Part shown: piece after piece, positions 1 through 8,047 of the stretch | How positions within the stretch are numbered: position 1 is the stretch's first letter | Layout of the letters: the number at the start of each line of letters is the position of its first letter | Source: Pantoea cypripedii | GTDB taxonomy: Bacteria; Pseudomonadota; Gammaproteobacteria; Enterobacterales; Enterobacteriaceae | DNA: 64,000 nucleotides | Direction of reading: 5' to 3' | Assembly: GCF_002095535.1 (NCBI RefSeq) | Contig: NZ_MLJI01000001.1 | Span: 418,690 to 482,689 of the forward strand | Position numbers and translations under genes: made by a program | The notes under the pieces: generated by a model | Databases searched by the model: none | What the model saw: only the letters and a program-made list of their open reading frames with translations | What the model was told of the DNA's origin: nothing

Positions 1-1
1 C

Positions 2-1003
2 CATCTGGATAAAACCTTTACCGTGCAGCGCAGTCCGGCTCAGCAGCCGGGCCTGCTGGCGGCCATTGCCGCCATGCATCAGGATCGCGACCGCTGGAAC
101 GCGGACGATCTGCGCAGCCGGGCCACGCAGGCGCTGAACTGGGCAGTGGAGGCCGGTGTGGGCCTGCTGCGCACCCATATCGACTGGTTTTCTGCCGACG
201 CGCCGCTGGCGTGGCAAATCGTTGGCGAGTTGCAGCACCCGTTATGCGTTATCGAGCGGGTCGCGCTGGCCCCGGTGACATTTTTTGCGGACGCCGACCA
301 GGCAGAGCATATCGCTGCGCAGGTGGCGGCCAGCGGTGCCGTGCTCGGCGGCTTTATTCACAGCAGCAACTGGGACGCTCAGGCGTTCACCCATTTGTTG
401 CAGGCAGCAGAGCGCTGGCAGCTGGATATCGATTTGCACATCGACGAAGAGTTGAGTGCTGATGCGCAGGGGCTGCGCTGGCTGGCGCGCTATTTGCAAC
501 AGCATCCGTTTAGCGGACGCATCACCTGTAGCCACGGCTGTGCGCTGGCGCAGCAGGATGACGGCACCGCCATCCTGGATGTGCTGGCGCAACATCGCGT
601 CACGCTGATTGCGCTGCCGCTCACCAATCTGTTGTTGCAGGACGCCGTGCCGGGCCGCACGCCGCGTCAGCGTGGTTTAACGCTGATTAAAGAAGCGCAG
701 GCGCGCGGCATTCCGCTGCTGCTCGGGGCGGATAACGTGCAGGACGCTTTCTGCCCGGTTGGCAGTTACGACCCACTCGACACCCTGTTCAGCGGCCTGC
801 TGAGCGCTCAGCTGGGTGCGGCTTTTGATGAGGCATCGGCCCTGATTTGCCAGCGCACCGCGCTGCATGACGGTGCAACTTTGCCTGCGAATGATTTTGT
901 CATTTTCCCTGATGCCGATACGGCCAGCTGGCCGCTGCGCCACCGTCGTCGCTATCGGCTAACACAGGGGATCTGTTATGGGGAATTCTCTGATGACGCT
1001 TGA
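2..1003 (+). CDS. Cytosine deaminase-like amidohydrolase (5' end outside window)
   Basis: Metal-dependent hydrolase of the cytosine deaminase/amidohydrolase superfamily, presumably deaminating or hydrolysing a cyclic substrate in the cytoplasm. The frame is open to the left edge, and the first visible codons read HLDKT, part of the metal-binding HxH motif, so a short N-terminal stretch is missing. Further expected metal or catalytic motifs follow: LHIDE (compare VHCDE in CodA), CSHGCAL (compare ASHTTAM) and LGADNVQDAF (compare the metal-binding Asp motif GHDDVFDP). It is the first visible gene of an operon with RidA, creatininase and ABC-importer genes, and its 3' end overlaps the RidA start by 26 bases. 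The substrate is unknown; cytosine itself is unlikely given the neighbours. The family call is solid and the specificity open. Confidence 0.85.
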   Translation, partial: HLDKTFTVQRSPAQQPGLLAAIAAMHQDRDRWNADDLRSRATQALNWAVEAGVGLLRTHIDWFSADAPLAWQIVGELQHPLCVIERVALAPVTFFADADQAEHIAAQVAASGAVLGGFIHSSNWDAQAFTHLLQAAERWQLDIDLHIDEELSADAQGLRWLARYLQQHPFSGRITCSHGCALAQQDDGTAILDVLAQHRVTLIALPLTNLLLQDAVPGRTPRQRGLTLIKEAQARGIPLLLGADNVQDAFCPVGSYDPLDTLFSGLLSAQLGAAFDEASALICQRTALHDGATLPANDFVIFPDADTASWPLRHRRRYRLTQGICYGEFSDDA

Positions 1004-1448
1004 TGTTGGGGCGGGTAAACCGCTGGCGAAATATGCCGCGTGGCGACGCGCGGGCGACTTTATCTTTCTCTCCGGCATTATCCCGGTGAACCCGCAAACC
1101 GCGCTGATTGTGCGCGGTTACGACGATATTCCTGCTGCGGCCCAGCAACTGCTGGGACGTACCGGTGAGTTCTCCACCGATATCAAAGAAGGGCCGATTC
1201 TGGCGCAAAGCTGGTATGTGCTGGAGAGCATCCGCACCACCATCGAGAGCGCGGGCGGCCAGATGAGCGACGTGATCAAACTGGTGCAGTACTTCCGCAA
1301 TCTGGACCACTTTCCCCACTACAGCCGGGTGCGCAAGCTGTTTTATCCCGATGCGCCGCCGGTTTCCACCGTGGTTCAGGTCAGCGAAATGCTGCCCAGT
1401 CCGGATGTCTTAATTGAAGTTGAAGCGACGGCGTGGTTGCCGCAATAA
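978..1448 (+). CDS. RidA/YjgF/UK114-family protein lacking the usual arginine
   Basis: 156-residue member of the RidA family, longer than the usual ~128. The C-terminal half carries the family signature ending in LIEVEATAWLP. Classical RidA enzymes, which deaminate 2-imino acids, have an arginine in a PARSxVxV-type segment. Here the matching segment reads PPVSTVVQVSEMLP, so the arginine is replaced by serine, which argues for a non-RidA subgroup (Rid4-7-like) with another reaction or a binding role. The ATG at 978 has a GGGGA element a few bases upstream and overlaps the previous gene by 26 bases, as expected for translational coupling; an ATG at 993 is an alternative. Rid subgroup proteins often sit in degradation operons next to amidohydrolases, as here. 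Function in the pathway is inferred only. Confidence 0.85.
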   Translation: MGNSLMTLDVGAGKPLAKYAAWRRAGDFIFLSGIIPVNPQTALIVRGYDDIPAAAQQLLGRTGEFSTDIKEGPILAQSWYVLESIRTTIESAGGQMSDVIKLVQYFRNLDHFPHYSRVRKLFYPDAPPVSTVVQVSEMLPSPDVLIEVEATAWLPQ

Positions 1449-1462
1449 CACGAGGAAGCGAG

Positions 1463-2341
1463 ATGTTACATGGTTATATTCCGGCAAACCGCTTTTTGCC
1501 GTACCTGAGCTGGACTGATATCGCCACGCTGGAAGACAAAGCCAACACGGTGATTGTGCTGCCAACCGGCGCGATTGAACAACATGGCCCGCATCTGCCG
1601 TGCGCGGTGGATAGCGTGATTTCATCCGGCGTGGTGGGGCATGCACTGGCGCGTTTACCGGCGACGATCCCGGCCTATGCCATTCCGCCGATCACCTATG
1701 GCAAATCCGATGAGCACCTGCATTTCCCCGGTACCCTGACGCTGACCGGTGAAACCCTGCTGCACACCATTCTGGAGATTGGCGAGTCCTTGTACCGCGC
1801 CGGTTTCCGCAAGTTCCTGATGGTCAATGGTCATGGCGGTCAGCCGCAGCCGTTGCAGATGGCGGCGCGCGAGCTGCGTCTGCGCCACGGCGACATGATC
1901 ATCATCATGCAGGACACCTTCAAAGTGCCGAACTGCGCCGAAAGTTTTATGGACGAGCAGGAACGCCAGATGGCGATGCACGCCGGACATGCAGAAACGG
2001 CGCTGATGCTGGCGCTGGCCCCCGACACGGTGCAGATGGAAAAAGCGGTGGTGAATTATCCCCCGGAGTTTCCCTGCCCGACGCTTTCCAGCACCCGCCC
2101 GATGGCAGCCTGGGCGTCATATGACTTTGGGCCCAGCGGCGTGATCGGCGATCCGCGTCCATCTACCAAAGAGCAGGGTGACGCGATTCTGGATTCACTG
2201 GCGACCAGCTGGGCGCAGGTGATTACCGAAGTGCATCAGATGGCATGGGTGACACGCGCCGAACCGGCGTGGGGCACCGGGCAGTGGCAGGGCAAAGTAT
2301 TAGACCAAAACGACGCAGCATCATTATTACCACCGCGCTAA
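1463..2341 (+). CDS. Creatininase-family amidohydrolase
   Basis: 292-residue protein of the creatininase family, metal-dependent enzymes that open lactam or amide rings such as creatinine. The signature segment AIEQHGPHLPCAVDS contains the Glu, His and Asp ligands of the binuclear metal site. NGHGGQ and the later HAGHAETAL segment also match family motifs. I place the start at the ATG at 1463 because a GAGGAAG ribosome binding site lies just upstream; an in-frame GTG at 1433 inside the RidA gene has no such support. It sits 14 bases after the RidA stop in the same operon. Together with the amidohydrolase this suggests stepwise hydrolysis of a nitrogen ring. True creatinine use is not shown. 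Confidence 0.85.
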   Translation: MLHGYIPANRFLPYLSWTDIATLEDKANTVIVLPTGAIEQHGPHLPCAVDSVISSGVVGHALARLPATIPAYAIPPITYGKSDEHLHFPGTLTLTGETLLHTILEIGESLYRAGFRKFLMVNGHGGQPQPLQMAARELRLRHGDMIIIMQDTFKVPNCAESFMDEQERQMAMHAGHAETALMLALAPDTVQMEKAVVNYPPEFPCPTLSSTRPMAAWASYDFGPSGVIGDPRPSTKEQGDAILDSLATSWAQVITEVHQMAWVTRAEPAWGTGQWQGKVLDQNDAASLLPPR

Positions 2342-2355
2342 TTCGGGGATCGGCT

Positions 2356-3327
2356 ATGAAAAAAACATTGAGCATTGTTGCCGCGCTTTCCGTGGCCCTG
2401 TCGGCCCAGGGGATGGCTGCCGAGAAATTTACCTTTATGACCAACTGGTATGCTCAGGCCGAGCATGGCGGTTTTTATCAGGCTCAGGCACAGAATCTGT
2501 ATCGTGATGCCGGGCTGGACGTCACCATTAAGATGGGTGGGCCGCAGGTGCACACCATGCAGCTGATGGCGGCGGGCCAGGCGGACTGCATCATCAGCGA
2601 TAACATGCAGGCGCTGGAATCCTGGCAGCAGGGCGTGGAAGCGGTGCCGGTTGCTACCACCTTCCAGCATTCGGCGATTGTGTTTATCACCCACCCGGAT
2701 GTGAAAAATCAGGCTGATTTGCAGGGGAAAACCTTCCTGCTGGCCGCCGAAGCGTACACCTCCTACTGGCCGTGGGCACAGAGCGCGCTCAACCTGAAAA
2801 ACGCCCATGTGCGTCCGTATACCTTCAGCGTGCAGCCGTTCCTCGCGGATAAAACCCTGGTACAGCAGGGCTACGTAACCTCCGAACCTTTCGCGGTGCA
2901 GAAAGCCGGGGCGCAGGCCAACGTCTACCCGATCAGCGACTGGGGCTACCCGCCGTACGGCAACAGCATCGTGTGCATGAAATCGACCATCGAGAAACGT
3001 CCGCAGGCGGTCGCGGCCTTTGTTAAGGCTTCAATGCAGGGCTGGAAAAACTACCTGGAGAATCCGGCAGCGGGCAACGCGCTGATTAAGAAAGAAAACC
3101 CGCAGATGACCGACGAACAGATCGCCTTCGGTATCGCCCAGATGAAGAAGTATCAGATGCTGACCGGCGGTGATGCACAGACCGGGGGTATCGGCATTAT
3201 GACCGTGCCGCGCCTGAAGCAAACCTGGCAGCTGCTGGTGGATAACAAGCTGATCGATCCGGCCAAAGTCCCGTTTGATGGCAGCTACACCCTGAAATTC
3301 ATTCAAGATGTGAAGGTTATGCCATGA
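2356..3327 (+). CDS. ABC transporter substrate-binding protein, NMT1/ThiY type
   Basis: 323-residue periplasmic binding protein of the NMT1/THI5-like family (ThiY, SsuA and TauA relatives). It starts with a Sec signal peptide (MKKTLSIVAALSVALSAQGMAA, cleavage probably after AAEK-adjacent AMA-type residues), followed by the mature start EKFTFMTNWYAQAEHGG, which is very close to the ThiY-type ligand-binding N-terminus. The ATG at 2356 begins the signal peptide; an in-frame upstream extension would put the signal peptide inside the protein, so it is rejected. It is 14 bases after the creatininase stop and overlaps the ATPase gene by four bases (ATGA). NMT1-like proteins bind pyrimidine, riboflavin-like or sulfonate ligands, so the cargo is probably a heterocycle, but this is inference. 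Confidence 0.88.
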   Translation: MKKTLSIVAALSVALSAQGMAAEKFTFMTNWYAQAEHGGFYQAQAQNLYRDAGLDVTIKMGGPQVHTMQLMAAGQADCIISDNMQALESWQQGVEAVPVATTFQHSAIVFITHPDVKNQADLQGKTFLLAAEAYTSYWPWAQSALNLKNAHVRPYTFSVQPFLADKTLVQQGYVTSEPFAVQKAGAQANVYPISDWGYPPYGNSIVCMKSTIEKRPQAVAAFVKASMQGWKNYLENPAAGNALIKKENPQMTDEQIAFGIAQMKKYQMLTGGDAQTGGIGIMTVPRLKQTWQLLVDNKLIDPAKVPFDGSYTLKFIQDVKVMP

Positions 3328-4160
3328 ATGCCGCCAGCCGACTGACTCTGATGAGCAATGATGCGCAAGCGGTGCCGCTGCATGCGGCACCTCCGGCGAT
3401 TGAAGTGCTCTCTGCCGAGAAAATTTACCCGAACGGTACACGCGCGCTGCTGCCAGTGGACCTGACGATTCGCCAGGGCGAGTTTGTCTCGCTGCTCGGT
3501 CCGTCTGGCTGTGGCAAAAGTACCTTACTGAAAATGATCGCCGGTTTGATTGAACCGAGCGATGGCAAACTGATGCTGTTCCGTCGCGATCGCCGGGAAA
3601 AACAGCGGGATTTGCCGTTATCGTTCGTGTTTCAGGAAGCGACATTGATGCCGTGGAGCAGCGTGCACAAGAACGTGCGCCTGCCGCTCGATCTGGCCGG
3701 TGTGCCGCGTGCTGAAGCGGACACCCGCGTGCGGGAAATCCTTGAACTGGTCGGTCTCGGCCAGTTTGGGCATGTGCTGCCGCGTGAGTTGTCCGGCGGG
3801 ATGCAGATGCGTGTCTCGATTGCCCGTGGGCTGGTGACGCGCCCGAAAGTGCTGCTGATGGATGAACCTTTCGGCGCACTGGATGAGATCACCCGTAACA
3901 AGCTGGATAGCGATCTGCTGCAACTGTGGCAGGAGCAGAAGCTGACCGTGGTGTTTGTTACCCACTCGATTCAGGAAGCGGTGTTTTTATCGCAGCGCGT
4001 GATCATGATGGCAGCCCGCCCAGGGCGCGTGGTGGATGACATCAGCATTGATGCGCCGTTCCCGCGTGATGACGAGTTCCGCGTCAGCCAGCAGTTCACC
4101 CAATATGCGCAGCAGTTGCAGCGCGGCCTGTTCGCCGCCAGTCAGGAGAGCAAATCATGA
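3324..4160 (+). CDS. ABC transporter ATP-binding protein (SsuB/TauB/ThiZ type)
   Basis: 278-residue cytoplasmic ATPase of the importer. Visible motifs are Walker A GPSGCGKST, a Q-loop FVFQEATLMPW, the ABC signature LSGGM, Walker B VLLMDEPFGALDE, and the switch histidine in VTHSIQEAVFLS. These are typical of the nitrate/sulfonate/taurine/ThiZ subfamily. The start ATG overlaps the stop of the binding-protein gene (ATGA), and its own stop overlaps the permease start in the same way, so all three importer subunits are translationally coupled. Confidence 0.92.
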   Translation: MNAASRLTLMSNDAQAVPLHAAPPAIEVLSAEKIYPNGTRALLPVDLTIRQGEFVSLLGPSGCGKSTLLKMIAGLIEPSDGKLMLFRRDRREKQRDLPLSFVFQEATLMPWSSVHKNVRLPLDLAGVPRAEADTRVREILELVGLGQFGHVLPRELSGGMQMRVSIARGLVTRPKVLLMDEPFGALDEITRNKLDSDLLQLWQEQKLTVVFVTHSIQEAVFLSQRVIMMAARPGRVVDDISIDAPFPRDDEFRVSQQFTQYAQQLQRGLFAASQESKS

Positions 4161-4957
4161 AAAAGCCGTTAGCCGCGCAGCGTCAGTTTCAGCAGTGGCT
4201 GTTTCCGGCGCTGGTCGCCATCGCCCTGTTGCTGCTGTGGCAGTTTCTGGTCACTACGTTGAAGATCCCGGCCTTTCTGGTGCCGTCACCGCTGGTGGTA
4301 GCGCAAAGCCTGGTGCAGAACTTCCCGACGTTGTTTATGTCGCTGCTGTATACCCTGAAGATCACCGTGATCTCCTTTGTGGTGGCGATTGTGATCGGAT
4401 CGATCGTGGCGTTCCTGCTGGTGCAGAACCGCTTTATCGAAACCGCGCTGTTCCCGTATATCGTGTTTTTGCAGGTGACACCGATTGTCGCTATCGCACC
4501 GTTGATCATCATCTGGGTGAAAGACACCACCATGTCGCTGGTGGTCTGTGCCACGCTGATGGCGGTGTTCCCGATTATTTCCAACACCACTCAGGGCCTG
4601 CGTAGCGTCTCGCCGGGTTTGCTGAGTTATTTCAAACTTAACCATGCCTCGCGTTTGCAGATTTTGCTGCGCCTGCGCATTCCCTCGGCTCTGCCGTACT
4701 TCTTCGGTGCACTGCGGATCTCCAGCGGTTTGTCGCTGATTGGCGCGGTGGTGGCGGAGTTTGTTGCTGGCACCGGCGGCACCGATACCGGGCTGGCCTA
4801 CCAGATTTTGCAGGCGGGTTATCAGCTCAATATTCCGCTGATGTTTGCCGCGCTGCTGCTGATTTCTCTGGCCGGGTTCCTGCTGTTTGCTGTGATGTCC
4901 TGGCTGACGCGCCGTGTGCTGGCCGCCTGGCATGAGAGTGAACTTAGCCCGACCTGA
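4157..4957 (+). CDS. ABC transporter permease (SsuC/TauC/ThiX type)
   Basis: 266-residue inner-membrane permease with about six hydrophobic segments. It carries the EAA-type cytoplasmic loop region (NHASRLQILLRLRIPSALPYFFGALRISSGLSL), which docks on the ATPase. It is similar in size and layout to ThiX and SsuC permeases. It is coupled to the ATPase gene by an ATGA overlap and is the last transport gene before the FAD oxidoreductase. It presumably forms a homodimeric channel with the ATPase and binding protein encoded immediately upstream. Confidence 0.9.
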   Translation: MKKPLAAQRQFQQWLFPALVAIALLLLWQFLVTTLKIPAFLVPSPLVVAQSLVQNFPTLFMSLLYTLKITVISFVVAIVIGSIVAFLLVQNRFIETALFPYIVFLQVTPIVAIAPLIIIWVKDTTMSLVVCATLMAVFPIISNTTQGLRSVSPGLLSYFKLNHASRLQILLRLRIPSALPYFFGALRISSGLSLIGAVVAEFVAGTGGTDTGLAYQILQAGYQLNIPLMFAALLLISLAGFLLFAVMSWLTRRVLAAWHESELSPT

Positions 4958-4980
4958 TACCTCAACTACAGGAAATGAAG

Positions 4981-6372
4981 ATGTCTGATTCCGATCGTCA
5001 GTCTGCACTGGCGGCGCTGGTTGCGGCGTTGCCTGAACTCGACTGGATTAAAGAAGCGCCGAAGGTGAAACGCCTGTCGCGTGATTTTCACTGGTTCAGC
5101 CCGGTGCTGAAACCGCAGCTGGAAGAGAAGTTTGCTGAGCTGGCTGTGCGCCCGCGTGATGAACAGGAGCTGGCAGCGGTGGTGGCAGCCTGTGCTGCCC
5201 ATCGTATCCCACTTAACCTGCGCGGTGGCGGCACCGGCAACTACGGCCAGCTGATCCCGCTGGATGGCGGGTTGATGGTCGATATGACCAAACTGAATGC
5301 GGTGGTGAGTATGGGGCAGGGCACGGTGCGTGCGCAGGCCGGGATTCGCCTTGGCGACCTGGAAGCGCATACCCGTCCGCTCGGCTGGGAGCTGCGTTGT
5401 ATGCCGTCCACCTGGAAGCTGGCGACCCTCGGCGGCCTGTTTGGTGGTGGCTTTGGCGGCGTGGGCTCCATCAATTATGGTCCGCTGGCGGCACCCGGCA
5501 ACGTGCTGGCGGTGAAGATGATGACCATGGAAGAGACGCCGCGTATTTTGACGCTGGAAGCGCCCGATGCGCTGCTACTGCATCATGCCTATGGCAGCAA
5601 CGGCATTGTGCTGGAGATTGAGCTGGCACTGGCTCCGCGTCATGACTGGATCGAACGCCTTGATACCTTTGCCAGTTTCCCGGCGGCGATGGCGTTTGCC
5701 GATGCGCTGGCGAAATCGCCAGGGCTGGTGAAGCGTCAGATTGCGGTGATGGCTGCACCGGTGCTGGATTATTTTACCGATCTGGCCGAGGCCGACGTGG
5801 CAGGGCAGCATGGCGTGATTTCTGTGGTAGGCGTGGAGAGCGACCGTCTGCTGCCGTCGTTGCTGGCCCAGCATGGTGGACGCAGCGCGCTGCATTTTGC
5901 CGAGGGCGAGAATCCCGGCCATTCGCTGATTGAATATTGCTGGAACCACACCACCTTGCAGGCGTTGAAGGTGGATAAGACCCTGACCTATCTGCAAACC
6001 GCTTACGCAGCGGACAATTATTATCAGCAGGCGCTGGCCATGGAAGCGCAGCTGTCTGATGAAGTGATGTCGCATATTGAGTTTCTGCGCGATATGAATG
6101 GCACCCTGACCTGCAGCGGATTGCCGCTGGTGCGATATAGCGATGAAGATCGTCTGAACGCCATCATGGATATTTATCGTGATAACGGGGTGAAAATTAA
6201 TAACCCGCACGTCATTCATATTGAAGATGGCAAACAAGGGATGGTGCGTGCCGATGTTGTGGCTATGAAACGTGCCTGCGATCCGTATAATTTACTTAAT
6301 CCCGGCAAATTACGTGGCTGGGAAGTGCGCGAAACATTGCCGGATGTGAAAATAACCGGTGTAAATAATTAA
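4981..6372 (+). CDS. FAD-binding oxidoreductase (GlcD/FAD_binding_4 family)
   Basis: 463-residue FAD-linked oxidase or dehydrogenase. The N-terminal part (about residues 45-200) has the PCMH-type FAD domain with NLRGGGTGNYGQ and a glycine-rich LGGLFGGGFGGVGS segment. The C-terminal part ends in the family-typical CDPYNLLNPGKLRGW. I prefer the ATG at 4981 because AGGA lies 7 bases upstream; the ATG two codons earlier is too close to it. It lies 23 bases after the permease gene in the same operon. It probably oxidises the imported compound or an intermediate released by the hydrolases; the electron acceptor is unknown. No membrane segment is evident. Confidence 0.87.
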   Translation: MSDSDRQSALAALVAALPELDWIKEAPKVKRLSRDFHWFSPVLKPQLEEKFAELAVRPRDEQELAAVVAACAAHRIPLNLRGGGTGNYGQLIPLDGGLMVDMTKLNAVVSMGQGTVRAQAGIRLGDLEAHTRPLGWELRCMPSTWKLATLGGLFGGGFGGVGSINYGPLAAPGNVLAVKMMTMEETPRILTLEAPDALLLHHAYGSNGIVLEIELALAPRHDWIERLDTFASFPAAMAFADALAKSPGLVKRQIAVMAAPVLDYFTDLAEADVAGQHGVISVVGVESDRLLPSLLAQHGGRSALHFAEGENPGHSLIEYCWNHTTLQALKVDKTLTYLQTAYAADNYYQQALAMEAQLSDEVMSHIEFLRDMNGTLTCSGLPLVRYSDEDRLNAIMDIYRDNGVKINNPHVIHIEDGKQGMVRADVVAMKRACDPYNLLNPGKLRGWEVRETLPDVKITGVNN

Positions 6373-6394
6373 TCGATAATAAGACTTTTTTGTG

Positions 6395-6452
6395 GCAAAG
6401 CTCACCACCGACGGTACATTTATTGTCCGTTTGGCGAAGCTTTGCTCTTTTT
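6395..6452 (+). terminator. Hairpin with T-run between oxidoreductase and porin genes
   Basis: Arms GCAAAGCT (6395-6402) and AGCTTTGC (6438-6445) pair perfectly, with an inner ACGG/CCGT stem, and are followed by TCTTTTT. It may terminate, or partly terminate (attenuate), transcription before the porin gene. Confidence 0.55.
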
Positions 6453-6475
6453 AAAAAGTGACGAGGCTTGGGACT

Positions 6476-7753
6476 ATGCAATTAAAAACACTGAGTGGTG
6501 CGTGTCTTGCTGCGCTGTTTTTCCCTCTGGCTCCCGCTGCACTGGCGGCGACACAGAGCAATATCAGCGATTGTCAGTATGGTGCGAGTGGCGTAAATAG
6601 CTTCACCGATATATTTACCTGCGGTACCGTGAGCGGCAGTCTGCGTACGCTTTATTATTCAACACACAACGCTTATTTCTCCAAAGGCTTTAATCAGGAC
6701 ACCGTGAGTTACGGTGGTAGCCTGAAATATGAAACCGCGCCATTCTATGGTTTTCGTGCCGGTGTGAGTGGTATTTTTCTGCGCGGTATCGATCATCCTG
6801 ACGAAGCGCACACCATCAGCGATATTGGTGATAATCAAACCAACTTTGGTGAAGCTTATTTAAGCTGGCAACAGGATAACTTTAAAATAACGGCCGGTGA
6901 TCAACGAATCAATATTCCTTTCGTTGGCGATTACGACTGGCGTATTACCCCCATCCTGTTCCGCGGTATCGACACCAATTACGGTGACAGCACTAACTTC
7001 CTGCATGCGACTAAAATCTGGCGTTATAAGCCGTGGGGTGATGATCAGTTCCTGAATACCACCGCTTATACCGATGTGGAAGAACGCACCAACGGTATGT
7101 GGGCGTTGGGTGGCGGTCGCGGTACGCAGTGGGACAATAAGAAGCTGACCGGGCAGCTGTGGTATCAGGAATACGCCGACTATACGCGTCTGGTGTATGC
7201 TGAGAGCCATCTGCAATGGCAGGATACCTTGTTCCAGCCGGATGTGGGATTACAGTTTATTCGCGGCACCAGCGCAGGCAAGGCTCTGGCCGGTGAAGTG
7301 AATAGCACCTCATACGGTGCGCAGCTGGCGCTGACGTTTACTCCGGCACTGAGCTGGAAACTGGGCTATGACCATATCGCTGCCAGCGGCAATAGCTGGA
7401 ATAACGGCTCGCTGGTGACGCCTTATGCGCACAATACTTCCTCCGGACCTTATTTTGCTCAGCCGTTCTTCACCAGTACTCAGGATCTTGGCAGCGGCAA
7501 CGCCTATATGACCAACCTGAACTACGTGATGAATGAAAGCCTGTCGCTGGGTACGCAGTATTCCTTTATGGACCTGAAACCGTCACCGGCTTCGGCCAGC
7601 ATCAACCAGTCGGAATATCTGGTTTATTTCACCTGGAGCTTCAGTGGTGTGCTGAAGGGCCTGAGCCTGACCGATTTCGCCGGGGTGCAGACATCACCGT
7701 TGTATGATTCTCACTTCTGGCAGAACCGTTTAAGCCTGGAATACGATTTCTAA
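6476..7753 (+). CDS. OprD-family outer membrane porin
   Basis: 425-residue outer-membrane beta-barrel. The signal peptide MQLKTLSGACLAALFFPLAPAALA is followed by alternating aromatic and polar strands, and the protein ends in the terminal Phe (LSLEYDF) needed for barrel insertion. The segments TVSGSLRTLYYSTHN and FRGIDTNYGDSTNFLHATKIW fit OprD-type specific channels for small carboxylates or amino acids. Two Cys near the N-terminus (SDCQYG and FTCGTV) could form a disulfide. The ATG at 6476 is chosen because it starts the signal peptide and has a GAGG 9 bases before it. As it follows the importer operon, it is probably the outer-membrane entry route for the same substrate. It is followed by a strong terminator. 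Confidence 0.85.
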   Translation: MQLKTLSGACLAALFFPLAPAALAATQSNISDCQYGASGVNSFTDIFTCGTVSGSLRTLYYSTHNAYFSKGFNQDTVSYGGSLKYETAPFYGFRAGVSGIFLRGIDHPDEAHTISDIGDNQTNFGEAYLSWQQDNFKITAGDQRINIPFVGDYDWRITPILFRGIDTNYGDSTNFLHATKIWRYKPWGDDQFLNTTAYTDVEERTNGMWALGGGRGTQWDNKKLTGQLWYQEYADYTRLVYAESHLQWQDTLFQPDVGLQFIRGTSAGKALAGEVNSTSYGAQLALTFTPALSWKLGYDHIAASGNSWNNGSLVTPYAHNTSSGPYFAQPFFTSTQDLGSGNAYMTNLNYVMNESLSLGTQYSFMDLKPSPASASINQSEYLVYFTWSFSGVLKGLSLTDFAGVQTSPLYDSHFWQNRLSLEYDF

Positions 7754-7760
7754 CCCTGCC

Positions 7761-7789
7761 AGGGAGGCCTTCCGGCCTCCCTTGTTTAT
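7761..7789 (+). terminator. Rho-independent terminator after the porin gene
   Basis: AGGGAGGCC and GGCCTCCCT form a perfect 9-bp stem with a 4-base loop, followed by TGTTTATT. It closes the catabolic/import operon. Confidence 0.85.
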
Positions 7790-7804
7790 TGCGCGGTGCA
7801 TGGA

Positions 7805-7831
7805 ATTGCGCGATAAATCGCGCCGCTACGG
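7805..7831. repeat. REP-like palindromic repeat, copy 1
   Basis: A 27-bp sequence with the perfect inverted repeat GCGCGAT-AA-ATCGCGC at its core, followed by CGCTACGG. An identical 27-bp copy lies at 17025-17051. Both copies sit in intergenic DNA, as expected for REP/BIME-type chromosomal repeats. Confidence 0.7.
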
Positions 7832-8047
7832 GTTGGTGCCGGTATTATTTCACGGGGTGTTTACAAGGAAACGTAAATAATTCCATGTTGATTTACTGAG
7901 TAAAAACTACTTATTGATGCTTTTAAACTGTAGCCTGACTCACATTATACTAATGAATAGTTATTTAATTTAAGGTGGGCCTTTACTCGCGATAATATCA
8001 CGAATAGTCTTTTGTTATTCGTGCTGAAGGGTAAACAAGGAGTGTTT

